A stretch of 64,000 nucleotides of DNA, taken from assembly GCA_030248225.1 (NCBI GenBank), contig JASANE010019229.1, forward strand, positions 31,095 to 95,094, written 5' to 3'. Position numbers and translations under genes: made by a program. The notes below the pieces were generated by a model. That model saw nothing but the letters and a program-made list of their open reading frames with translations, made no database searches and had not been told where the DNA came from. Below, in pieces: positions 25,292 through 35,199 of the stretch (its first letter is position 1; every line of letters begins with the position of its first letter). This DNA comes from Trileptium ribeirensis. Lineage: Eukaryota; Nematoda; Enoplea; Enoplida; Thoracostomopsidae.

Positions 25292-25355
25292 ATTTTCAAT
25301 ATGGAATACTATGGTTGGCGCTAGCTTGTTGTCTTTGCCGTGGGCTTTAGGAGAA
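25292..25355 (+). CDS. SLC38A9: SLC38A9 exon: TM1
   Basis: The acceptor tgtcttttcag and donor gtacgc bracket 64 bases reading F-S-I-W-N-T-M-V-G-A-S-L-L-S-L-P-W-A-L-G-E. This is the unwound TM1 core that binds substrate and sodium in this family. The asparagine is kept. The position of human Thr133 (GTS) is alanine here (GAS). Confidence 0.93.
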
Positions 25356-25611
25356 GTACGCTTTGGTGACTATTAAATTGGTAACACTTATCACTTTAAT
25401 AGATTTTTTCATGCAGCAACTCTTTTATTGCGAAAAACCTTCTTTTAGTGTAGAATTTTTCGAAAATATATTTTCACTTTGAATCAGGATTTTGTCAAAA
25501 TTATAGCGGTGCGAATTCATTTTTAATTTCACTGTGCCTTTTTAGCGTAGACGCTAACAAGCATACGTCCTTCAATTAAATTTTCGGTTACAAACCATTT
25601 AATATAGGTAT

Positions 25612-25957
25612 AGGTCCGTTTTAACACCCTGTCATAACGATTTGTCTATGAAAAAGACACTTGTTTTATGCTAGTACAGACTTGAGACTAAAATTTAGAA
25701 TCTGAATTTGTATTTTCAACTTTTAATTAGACTTCATTGCTTTGAATTCTTTTAATTTTCTTGTTCATTGAGTTTCTACCAAACTTCGCACGCTGTCACA
25801 ACGAATTGTCCATGAAAAAGATGTTTTATACTAATACAGATTTGAGACTAAAATTTAGCATCTAAATTTACATTTTCATCTTTTAAATAGACTTAATTGC
25901 TTTGAAATATTTTAAATCGGGTTTCTACTGAATTTCGCCTAAAGCGGACCTGTGCAT
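25612..25957. repeat. Inverted-repeat-ended element made of a tandem duplication
   Basis: Two direct copies of about 165 bp (25620-25790 and 25790-25950) share ctgtca(t/c)aacga-ttgtc-atgaaaaaga, (t)ttgagactaaaatttag and agactt(c/a)attgctttgaa. The outer ends are inverted: ggtccgttttaac on the left and ctaaagcggacc on the right. The layout suggests a small non-autonomous DNA element whose core was duplicated. I could not read a target duplication with certainty. Confidence 0.55.
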
Positions 25958-26493
25958 GAATAAATTTTGGTGTTTGTTATTATGGAACTTTTTACAAATG
26001 CACCATATTTTATACAAAAAACAAACCTTGTTTTCATTGTATGTCGTAAAACAGAAACCTTGACTGACTGTAACCTATTAAAATTTGATATTCGCGTTCG
26101 ATAAATTCAATATTTTGTTCGAAATATTGGAGAGATAATTTGAAATATGTTCGAGTGTTGTTCGATAATAAATAAATTTTGCTCGATTTCTGTTCGAGGT
26201 TCGTTCGTTCGAAACGTCTCTGGCGAGTATTCTATACCGTTGATGTGCTGCAGATACTGAAACGAAGATAGACTTTATTTCGTTTTATTTTGAGAATTTC
26301 ATACACTGTGATTTTCTACTTTATAACCGTAACAGTCGCATTTTGCTTCGTGCGCTTGCTGGGGGCAAGCCTAAAATTTGGTTCAAAACCATTGCTTGGC
26401 AACAATAATTGTTTTGCAACATTTATGTTACATAGCGGATTCTTTGCCTAGTACGCGTCTATGTCCCGTGTGTTAGTACATTATATTTTATAG

Positions 26494-26587
26494 GCTGGTT
26501 TTGTATTTGGTCTATTCCTACTGTTCGCAATGGGATTCATTTGCCTATATACAGCTTATCGAATTGTAGAAAGTCCACAATTTATCG
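26494..26587 (+). CDS. SLC38A9: SLC38A9 exon: TM2
   Basis: The acceptor ttttatag opens a phase-0 exon A-G-F-V-F-G-L-F, then a hydrophobic helix ending L-Y-T-A-Y-R-I-V-E-S-P-Q-F-I and donor gttagt. W-A-L-G-E plus A-G-F reproduces the family's PW-x(4)-AGF spacing across the junction. Confidence 0.92.
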
Positions 26588-26764
26588 GTTAGTGCTTTCC
26601 TACTGTTCATATATTGTTATTGTTAATATTGACCTCTACGGTAAATAATGGTGGTTGTATTTAAGCTTATACTAGTAACTCTATCGAGATTGCAGAACGT
26701 AGTGAAGCATAGGTGCACCTACGCCTTTTGCGTGCACAGCCAATCATCTTTTGATAGCATATCG

Positions 26765-26791
26765 AGGGTTTAGAGGCAAAACGACGTAAGT
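26765..26791 (+). repeat. Left terminal inverted repeat of the PWWP transposon
   Basis: Twenty-seven bases starting AGGGTTTAGAGGC and ending GACGTAAGT are exactly the reverse complement of 31213-31239. The word atagcatatcg directly outside it also occurs inside the palindrome at the other end. Confidence 0.95.
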
Positions 26792-27382
26792 AGCAGTTCG
26801 ACAGTTTTGAGATATGAATAAAAAATAATTTATACTAACCAAACTTATGGCAAAAATTATGGTAGTATGCTATGTAAAAAGCACAAATAAAAGCAATGTT
26901 ATGCTTTTCATTCGACGGGCATTGTTTCACTCGTTGGGTTGCAACGGCGCCAGAAATCACGATATTTTGCTTCTAAAAGCTTGCTCCTGTAAGTGGCTGA
27001 CTCGCATAGGCAAAACAACGAAAGTACATTTTGAGCAAGTTAAATTTAAACTCACATTATGAATTTTGGATAAGCACCGTCACATTTTTGAACTCCACGC
27101 CGCTGCGACTGGGAATATCGTCGGAAATGGTTTAAATATTAGGTAAAACCGTTTGACAATTGTAAATGAAGACGAAACCGTTCCAATAGTGAGCAACCGT
27201 GAATGGCGACAAAAACGTTTGTGTTGTTGAAAGTTGGAGTATATTTCAGAAACAGTTTAGACAGCACTTAACTCAGCGATCATAAAACAGTTTAACTTAG
27301 GCGTACAGTTATTATACATAGTCTCGGCTCGCGGCCCCGGTAAACGCTTGTTGCGAAACAGTTTATAGATGAAGTTAGCAAA

Positions 27383-29324
27383 TTAATTATCGTCAGGGTC
27401 CTCTTCCGACAAGTCTGGTTCAGGCAGACAATTCCTAATGCCTCCGGAATAAGGAAGGTTAGCGTAATAGTGACGATAAAATGGATCGATAATGTTGTTG
27501 GGTGGTTCGCAGTAGTATAGTAAGTCGGTGTATTTTTCTTTTGATATTGGAATAAGTTCACGATAGGCTGGCTGCAACCTACACCCGCTCATAGTTTTTA
27601 AACGCCGAGTTGATTTCTCCGGAATCAATTCGATTTCATGGAAATCTACATCGCCATAGTTGGGTTTAACGAATACAGTGCACGGTCGTTTTTTTTCGTA
27701 GCGAAAAACTTTTGTCTTCGTCCAGTTAACCGACTGTCCAGACGCAGTCTTGTTTTTTCGACTAATTAAAAACGTTTCGTTGGCAAGAGTCTTAAAATCT
27801 TTGATGTTTGACTGTTTTAAAACTATGGTTTTCTAAGGCGAAGAGTCTTTTTTAACTCTCGCAGTAGCGATTATACGTTCCCAGTCAGAAGGAACCCGTA
27901 TCAACGTATGTTCAGAATTTTCGCATGTAGTTACCGAATTGTTGAAGGAATATTCAATTGCCGCATGCATGGAATCAACTTCCATGTACGTGTGGCCGGA
28001 ATCTAAAAATTTTTGCTCAATAATATTGAGCGACGGCAAATTGGCTACGGCATATAACAGCGCAGCAGCAACAAAAATGTTTCGATTCTGTCCCGAGCAA
28101 GTGTCTGAAAAAATACAAACTTCACTAACGCTAGCGGCTAAATTTGACAAGTACATCAACAAGCAGCTGGCAATTTCATTGGCACCACGGTTGCCAATTG
28201 TTTCGTTCCACAAAAAACAATATCCTTGCTGTGTTTTACTTTCATATATTGTGAAATTGTAAACATTGAGTTTTCGCCGGTAATAAAAAGTGCTGGCGGC
28301 ACCGGCAGGTGCAGAAAGAACTTTCTGCAGATCACACGTAATCATTCGAAACGATGCAGATTCTACTGCGGCCCGAGCAGCATCTGTAGACTTTGCTGCT
28401 AACGAATCGGTTTCCCGTTGTTTATGAGGATTGTATATTTCGTTGTCGTAAGCCTCAAGTTCAGCACCCGTTAATATTTTTCGACGTACACACAGAGGGC
28501 ATTGATCCTTTTTAGGGATAAAAAACCTAAGTTAAAGTCTCGTCTTAGTATCATGTTATAAATGTTTGCCTTTACCCGTAGATTATCCGGCTCATATGTA
28601 TCATCGTTTTGGCAATACTGTTCGTAGAGACGAAACATTTTTGAACGATTCAATCCGGACGGTAAATATTGTTTAGCCGAATCTCGACGGATATAATGTG
28701 GTTCCATTACAGGAAACGAACGGATATGTTCGCGAACTCGTTCTACAGCTGCTTCCGGAGTCTTATTACTAGGTTCGTGTCGCAACTGGAAAAATTACCC
28801 TGAACGCCTAAGCCTCTCCGACATGTTCGCAGTACCTGGTCACCGACGGCTAGAGTATTACGGAAGAATGATTGGCAAACACGCTTTTCGCAACGATCAT
28901 CCGGGTTAATGAGCGTATAGACGTACGACGACGACCTGGGATTTTTGTTACCATCCTTTGGCCTGGCTACTTTTTCAGACTTCATTCTATGCGCGATAAA
29001 GTTCATTTTACTTTTGACATCTTCCTGCGCCCAGTAATCAGTAAATATTTTGGTGCGAGCATTGTCGTCGAAATGTTCACTACATTTGAGGCGACACTTG
29101 CACTCTGTGAGCAACGGTTGTTTGGCAGGGACGATTTTTCCACTCCGACTAACGTATTCTTTGCCTGCTGATCGTGCTTTGTGAGCAATATTGCGTTTCC
29201 ACTCACCGGGTTGAGCGATTCTGCGACGTTTTCGTGTTAATTGCTGAACATTATCCGTAATATCACCGTTACCATCGTTATCGCCGGCGGAGTCGCTGCT
29301 ACTCGAATCTAAAATAGTAAGCAT
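27383..29324 (-). pseudogene. Transposase of the PWWP transposon, broken by two frameshifts and a stop
   Basis: Read from the ATG at 29324 (an in-frame ATG at 29522 is the alternative), the product begins with an acidic serine/aspartate run, then K-R-R-R and E-W-K-R-N-I. A cysteine cluster (E-C-K-C-R-L-K-C) and R-V-C-x-S-F-F-x-N-T-L follow. The next part, H-I-R-S-F-P-V-M-E-P-H-Y, continues only after a frameshift near 28786-28800. A second shift lies in the A6 run at 28520-28525, before F-I-P-K-K-D-Q-C-P-L-C. The catalytic-looking core has F-S-D-T-C-S-G-Q-N-R-N near 28100 and S-G-H-T-Y-M-E-V-D-S-M-H near 27980. A TAG at 27833-27835 interrupts the frame, which then runs to TAA at 27383, about 645 codons in all. 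Family level is tentative (Sola-like). Confidence 0.8.
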
Positions 29325-29798
29325 AACGAATATTGGTAATTGCCGCGAGTCGGCAAAATCAATGTCATTGTGGTGAGTACTGTATTTGAGAGATTGAAAG
29401 CTTTTGGTTGAACTACATTCATTGCAATTCTCAATACAGTGATTAAGCATGTGTCGGGCTACCACATGGATTGTTGCACCAAGTGCTACTAGTGAACAGG
29501 TGTGCACTGCCATTTTAATCATATAACAAATCTAAGCAAAAAGTTTAACTAAGACTACGGAATATCACACTCACAGAGTCAAAATAGGTGCAGCATGGGA
29601 GCACAATGAGAGTCATAACAGAAGGGAACAGTGGTGCAGCAACGGAGGGCAGACGCAAGGCAAGCACCTGTTTTCTGGAACGTTACGCGAATAGACTAAA
29701 TCCAGGAAGGCGGAGTATACGAATGAGTGGAATATACGAAAGATGTTCACTGTCATGAGTTTCAACAAGTATGCCGCAAAATACCTACAATAATTGTC

Positions 29799-30635
29799 CT
29801 AACCATCCGATTTCTCGTTATCCGTGAAATCAGGGTCAGAATCTGACCCCACTGGCTGCTGCTGTGGAACCGCAAAGCGTTGACGTTGTTGCTCAGACGA
29901 TGCTGATTGTTGCTGCTGTGGAACCGAAAAGCGTTGACGTTGTTGCTCAGACGATGCTGATTGTTGCTGCTGTGGAACCGAAAGGCGTTGACATTGTTGC
30001 TCAGACGATGCTGACTGTTGCTGCTGTGGAACCGAAAAGCGTTGACGTTGTTGCTCAGACGATGCTGATTGGTGCTGCTGTGGAACCGAAAAGCGTTGAC
30101 ATTGTTGCTCAGACGATGCTGATTGTTGCTGCTGTGGAACCGAAAAGCGTTGACATTGTTGCTCAGACGATGCTGATCGTTGCTGCTGTGGAACCGAAAG
30201 GCGTTGACATTGTTGCTCAGACGATGCTGATTGCTGCTGCTGTGGAACCTAAAAGCGTTGACGTGGAACTGCCAATCTATGACGCTTACATGCGACCACT
30301 TGTTGAGTTTGCTTAACCGGTGAAATGTCACAAACCGCTTGTAAAATCTCTTCTAAAGCATCTGTGGCAAACTGCTGGCTAGTATCTTCTATATAGTTGT
30401 CAAGATGTAATAAGGCCTTGCGACATTTTTTATTATTCATAGAATTTACTATAAATTTCGCATGGTTAATACCACTAAAAGGTTCAATTTTTGACGTAGC
30501 AACATGCCCATACGAATCGTCTCCGAAAAAATACAAATAACGTCTGTTATCTTTCGGATTAGGATCATCACAAATACATGCCGGCCAATTACAGTATCCT
30601 TTCAATTTCGCCCACACTAAATCATTAACTTCCAT
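29799..30635 (-). pseudogene. PWWP-domain accessory protein with glutamine-rich repeat tail
   Basis: The ATG at 30635 opens a PWWP domain in residues 1 to about 75: V-W-A-K-L-K-G-Y-C-N-W-P-A, then Y-L-Y-F-F-G-D-D-S-Y-G-H-V. The Trp of N-W-P and the F-F-G aromatics that form the methyl-lysine cage in PWWP domains are present. Such domains bind DNA and methylated histone H3 (Lys36) or H4 (Lys20). The frame stops at 30249-30251 (TAG where the other repeats have TCG). The same frame then stays open for 150 codons through 18-residue units (QRQRFSVPQQQQSASSEQ) to an acidic end (S-D-S-D-P-D-F-T-D-N-E-K-S-D-G) and TAG at 29799. The original protein was thus about 278 residues. It lies directly upstream of the transposase on the same strand. 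Confidence 0.82.
29868..30266 (-). repeat. 54-bp coding minisatellite in the PWWP gene
   Basis: About seven and a half direct units of exactly 54 bp encode the 18-residue glutamine-rich unit of the PWWP protein tail. Unit length is kept at 54 with only base substitutions (Arg/Cys, Gln/His and Gln/Arg changes), so the PWWP frame is never shifted. Two other frames (one per strand) are also open across it and are by-products. Confidence 0.9.
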
Positions 30636-31212
30636 TATTTTGTAACAAATTTATAATTTTAGGTATCACTAACACTTAATACTATATTATATTATATAAC
30701 TAAACCTGTTTACAAAAAATAATTAGCAAAATATAGAACATGTCACTAAGTGTTCTGCGCGGGAACAAATTTAGACGCAGTTATTAAATTTGCAACTTTT
30801 AGGGATCACTTGTAAACAATGTTTGCACAGGCGCTGAGTCTCCCTTCAGTGAGCGGCTGCAGTTTCTGGACATCAAAATCACAACACAGGGGCTGATAAA
30901 CATTTTCGTGGATCACTTGCGCGAGCTACAAATTTTGTACCAGCTGGCCGCAGCTAAAGGCAAAACGTCTTAACTGCAGTTACGATGTTTTTCCAATTAC
31001 CTGTTGCAATCCAAATCGAAAGAAGCAAACCAACGTAAGCGCACATACGATGTTTTGGTATTAAACAAAATTATTGTATTTCACTTGCGTCATATGCCAG
31101 ATTATTGATAGTGTAAGAACCGAAAATATGCTACTTACGATGTTTTGCTATAAGGTGAAGTAGCCTGTTCCAGTCATTTTGGTACATTTTAAGCCATATT
31201 GCCAAAAATGTC

Positions 31213-31239
31213 ACTTACGTCGTTTTGCCTCTAAACCCT
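31213..31239 (-). repeat. Right terminal inverted repeat of the PWWP transposon
   Basis: This is the exact reverse complement of the left terminal repeat. It is followed at once by a 71-bp palindrome. Degenerate copies of its inner part occur further inside the element, near 31129-31145 and 31046. Confidence 0.95.
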
Positions 31240-31309
31240 ATTGTGTGATAACCACATATAGCATATCGACATATTATGTCGATATGCTATATGTGGTTAT
31301 CACACAATA
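31239..31309. repeat. Perfect 71-bp palindrome
   Basis: Two 35-nt arms (31239-31273 and 31275-31309) are perfect reverse complements around one central T at 31274. The inner part of each arm is tagcatatcgacata and its complement. The first base belongs to the transposon terminal repeat. A palindrome this long and perfect would extrude as a hairpin or cruciform. It is either a very young event or an assembly artefact. Confidence 0.95.
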
Positions 31310-31325
31310 CCGCACAAGTTAGAAC

Positions 31326-32700
31326 AAAGCTAACACCGGCAATAAGTTTCCCATGCGTCAAAACCCCAAGTGCAAGCTATCCGCCTCCCAGGACGAAACA
31401 GTAAAATTAGTAATTTTGGGTCGATGAACCATGGCGGTGCCATGCCCCCGTACCCATAGAACCATGGATCGCAGAGTAAAATCAACACCGGCAATAAGTT
31501 TGCCATACCCGAAACCGCCAAGTAAAATTTTTCAACCGCCCAGGACGTCAGAACACATTTTCGAATTTTGGCTCGAGGAACCCCACAGGTGCCATACCTC
31601 AATCCCCATGAAATAAAGCCTTAATCGAAAACAAAAAAGAAGCATCGGATTTATCATTTCACTATGAAATAAAACCAGAGAAAAAAATTCAAAAATTACG
31701 ATAAAAATAACTTCGCTTGTGTGAAGGGTACTAAAATGAGGTAAAAACCTTTATTTTGCTCTCTGACCCCGAACCTTGGGGCGCCATACCCCTGTACCCA
31801 TGGAACCATGAATCACAGAGCAAAACCAACACTGGCAATGAGTTTTCCATTTCCGAAAACCCCGAAGTGAAACTTTTTAGGCGCCGAAATTTTCTAATTT
31901 TGGGTCGAGGAACCATTGGAGCTCCATACCCCGTACCTCAAACCCCATAACTCCAAAGCCGAAGCCTTAATCGAAAAACAAAAAAGAGGCATCCTCATTT
32001 ATCATTTACTATCAAATAAAGCCATCCAATGAAAAAAAAATTGAAAGATAAAAATAACCTTGCTTCCGTGTAGGGTACTAAAATGGGGCAAAACCCCACG
32101 CATTCTGAACCCTGACCCCGGAACAAGACCACAAATCAAAAAATGGTAAATAGACTATTCCGGTTCGAATGAGTCCAAGATCATGAAAATCGGTCAAGTC
32201 GCTCATGAGTTATTAAACGTATTTACTGAATTTATAGAAAAATAGAGTTCTAATAAAATATTGGCAGAAAAATAGAGTTCTAATAAAATATTGGCCAACA
32301 GTCCATGAATTTTAACGGCCACGGATATAATAATGGAAACATAAAACCACGTTGAATGAATATTCGGTCTGTGTGACAATGCTTACTTTAAATACAACAT
32401 TTGTACGATGCAGTTTTGCTAGAATACTCGATTATATCAAATGAAGAATATTGTGCCCATAGCTTTACGACAAGAAGATGTGCGTTCGCGTTTACACAGC
32501 GGTTCTTTCGAGTAAATATCGCAGAAAGTTGCGAACAGCGTGCACTTTACCAACTGGAGAGAAAACTCGAAAGTTAATATAAAAATAACCTTGCCTCTGT
32601 GAAGGGTACTACAATGATCGGTGTACAATAGTGCGAAAATCCCACATTATGATCCCTGACCCCGGAACCAGACCCCAAATCAAAAAACGCTCTGGGATGT
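31326..32700 (+). repeat. Direct repeats of a satellite-like sequence
   Basis: The word acac(c/t)ggcaat(a/g)agttt recurs at about 31331, 31485 and 31830. Each copy is followed by ccgaaa(c/a)c(c)gccaagt, then ttttgg(g/c)tcgaggaacc and gccatacc-c. A second word, aaaaataaccttgc(t/c)tc(c/t)gtg-agggtacta, occurs near 31705, 32048 and 32580, each time followed later by ctgaccccggaac. The units are partly overlapping or truncated. Frames on both strands here are by-products. Confidence 0.65.
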
Positions 32701-33056
32701 ACACGGTAAATCGATTAAGTCGTTCCCGAGTTATCGCCGATCACGCACACAGACGGAATTTAAAAGATTTCACCCCTGCAACACACAATCTCTACTACGT
32801 TCTGATAATGGATGTACAATACTTGCCAGAAATGATTGTCGAGTTTCGCACGGATCAACACCGTACAACATTCAAATAGGTCTCGAGTAAATTACTCCTA
32901 TTAAACTAGTACTATTACAACTATTAAATATCTAAAAACGCGCTAAAAAATTTCGAACAATCTCTTACTCCTTTCGAACAAATTTTTAATTTTTTTCGGA
33001 CGAACATAACGTCTTTCTAGCGATTAGTATACTGTGGATAATGCCTTGCGATGTAT

Positions 33057-34070
33057 AGGGTGTCCCAAAGGTAAAAGGAAAGCACTGGCGCTTTATAGCA
33101 TTTGGACTACAAATGATATAGGCACAAAATTTCTATTGCAAATAATGTTAAATTAAACTTGGAAAACTAACAAAGTGCCTTGGCATTACAGAAACATCTG
33201 GGCTCATTCAAACTTGACTATTTCTTCACGACGAAATCGCACAGATCGGCAAATTTTTCGAAACAGTTCGGCATCAATCAGACCAAATTCTTCAGTGGTT
33301 CCACAGTGCTAGGCTTTCTTTCGTAAACTTTCTTCTTCAGGACACTCCAGATAAGGAAATCGGGAGAGCGACCAGGCCACTCAACATGTCACGTTTGCCG
33401 ATGCAGCGACCCTGAAAATTGATATCCAGCCATTGTCGGAATGATTTAGTATAATGAGGGGAAGCGTTGAATCAAAAAATAGTCACTTTGTCCAGCCGTT
33501 CAAATTGGGACAAATAAAAATCATCTTTCAGATTGGCAAATACCCGTCATTTGTAACAGTTTTTGTCGAAGAACAAAGGCCCAATGAAAACTTCAGAGCG
33601 TATGCCCACCCAAACAGCCACTATAGAAGCGTGGGTAAACACAATAATTATGTTAATTTACATGAACGTTGAGCTACAATGAGCTTTCATCGGACCAAAT
33701 AACTCGATCAGCCAGTTACGGATTATCGTCATGTCTCGCCAACCATTCTTCAGAAAACTCCACCCGGCCAACAAAATTATCTTCGTTTAGTTGATGTATT
33801 AACTGCGCACGGAATAGCTTCAGTCAAAGCCCTTGAAGATTCGCTGACCAGTCATCCTCGACAGCCCAGGTTCCAACCGACAAATTGATTTGCGTGGCGA
33901 TTTGATAAGTATGTCTGAAACACTAGCAATAGTGTCATGCCCAGTGGCTGCGCGTGGGCGATAAGGTTTAGACAAGACCAATACTGATCCAGTAGCATCG
34001 ACTTTTCGATTAAGAGCAAAAATAATGTTGCTCGGGGCTGGCAAGGACGAATATTGGCTCTATGAGCGAA
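33057..34070 (-). pseudogene. Decayed mariner/Tc1-type transposase
   Basis: On the minus strand the frame 33820-34044 gives the N-terminal helix-turn-helix linker (R-K-V-D-A-T-G-S-V-L and K-S-P-R-K-S-I-C-R-L). Past frame changes come E-E-W-L-A-R-H-D-D and V-I-W-S-D-E-S (first catalytic Asp, near 33690), then I-G-P-F-type remnants. Near 33370 is E-W-P-G-R-S-P-D, followed immediately by F-L-I-W-S-V-L-K-K-K-V-Y. In intact relatives about six residues with the third acidic catalytic residue stand between the last two, so this copy has lost them. Several stops are present. The left edge begins agggtgtccc, a common end for this group; the other end was not found. Confidence 0.75.
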
Positions 34071-35199
34071 TAATTTCAGACGAAATAGTTGGATTTTGAG
34101 TACAGTCTTACTGTTGTAACCTTGTCGCTAAGATAAAGGCGCGAATTAGACATATAGATGTTAATATCTAAGTAATACGATTGTCTACAACATATTTGTG
34201 TTGTCAGTTGTCACTAGCGGTATTCGCGTCAGCGTTGAAGTTTCTTTGAATTTTTGTTAGTTGTGTTATTGATATGTTGTAATGATTTTATTGCACTATT
34301 ATTGTTGTAGGAAAAGGTAGATTTCATCAAATTATGGTTAATTTTTGCGAGAGTTTGCACAATTTCATTTGGAAGTGTTTTGGCCTTAAATAGCTTATTC
34401 AAACTTATTATGTGTGATGTGATTACAGAATCTTTGTGTCTGCGACATCGGCTTACATAGTGCCAAGTTCCGCCATCTGCATTATGCCGTTATGTGGCAA
34501 TAAAAATGGTCAAGTTTGGACATCATCGCGACATTAAACAGTAATGAATTTGGACGCACAGGCATTAAAAATGACATTTTGTCCTTAGAATGAGTTGTTC
34601 AAGATGGAAAAACGCCTGAAAAATATGCATGTGCCTTACGAAACGAATTTTACAAATAATATAGATAATAATTATCCCCAATTTCCCAATCAAAAAGGTT
34701 TGTTATAGCACTAGACGGAGATACTTCACATAATCCGTTAGACAATCCTTATTTTTTCATTGTCATAATATTTTATTGACTAAATTGACATAAGGTACAT
34801 AAACATCTGTTTTATGTCCAAACAATTTTGTATTCAATATTCTTGTCATATTCTGTTAGTTATTTCATTTCAAACAAGAAGGCACAAAATACAATACTTT
34901 CACATTTTTGTAGCTGCGAATAGAATTCATTATGCAAAAACGCATGTTGTCTTAAGTAAACGCAAAAAATGAGCGTTAGTTTCTGACATACAACCGCTGT
35001 CATAATTTGATAAGCATTATTGAAGGTATCTACTAAGTTCGAAATAAATTAACACTTCGTGTTACTCACTTTACCTATGTAGTTCGTTTTAACAACGTCG
35101 ATAGAGCAAAGGCTGTTTTTGTCTATAAACGTAATGCTGCTGTACGGAAATACGTTTGATCTTTTATGTGATACTATCTTGTGATTTTCTAGGATATGT

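Larger units (their letters stand above)
26765..31239 (-). mobile_element. DNA transposon with transposase and PWWP-protein genes
   Basis: Perfect 27-bp inverted repeats (26765-26791 and 31213-31239, starting AGGGTTTAGAGGC) bound 4,475 bp. Inside, both on the minus strand, lie a PWWP-domain gene (29799-30635) and a transposase (27383-29324). Further copies of the TIR-like word ttacgatgttttg occur inside the right end near 30979, 31046 and 31135, and related words (gcaaaacaacgaaagta, near 27010) inside the left end; these could be transposase-binding repeats. Immediate flanks are ATCG on the left and ATTG on the right, at best a 4-bp target duplication with one mismatch. The element sits in reverse orientation in the SLC38A9 intron. 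Few lesions suggest recent activity. Superfamily is uncertain; Sola-like is my best guess. Confidence 0.88.

Noticed and set aside
29864..30316. 150-codon plus-strand frame (valine/alanine-rich repeats)
   Set aside because: It is the antisense by-product of the 54-bp coding repeats of the minus-strand PWWP gene.
32161..32180. Sequence ccggttcgaatgagtcc resembling a tRNA T-arm
   Set aside because: No matching anticodon arm, acceptor stem or box A is present upstream.
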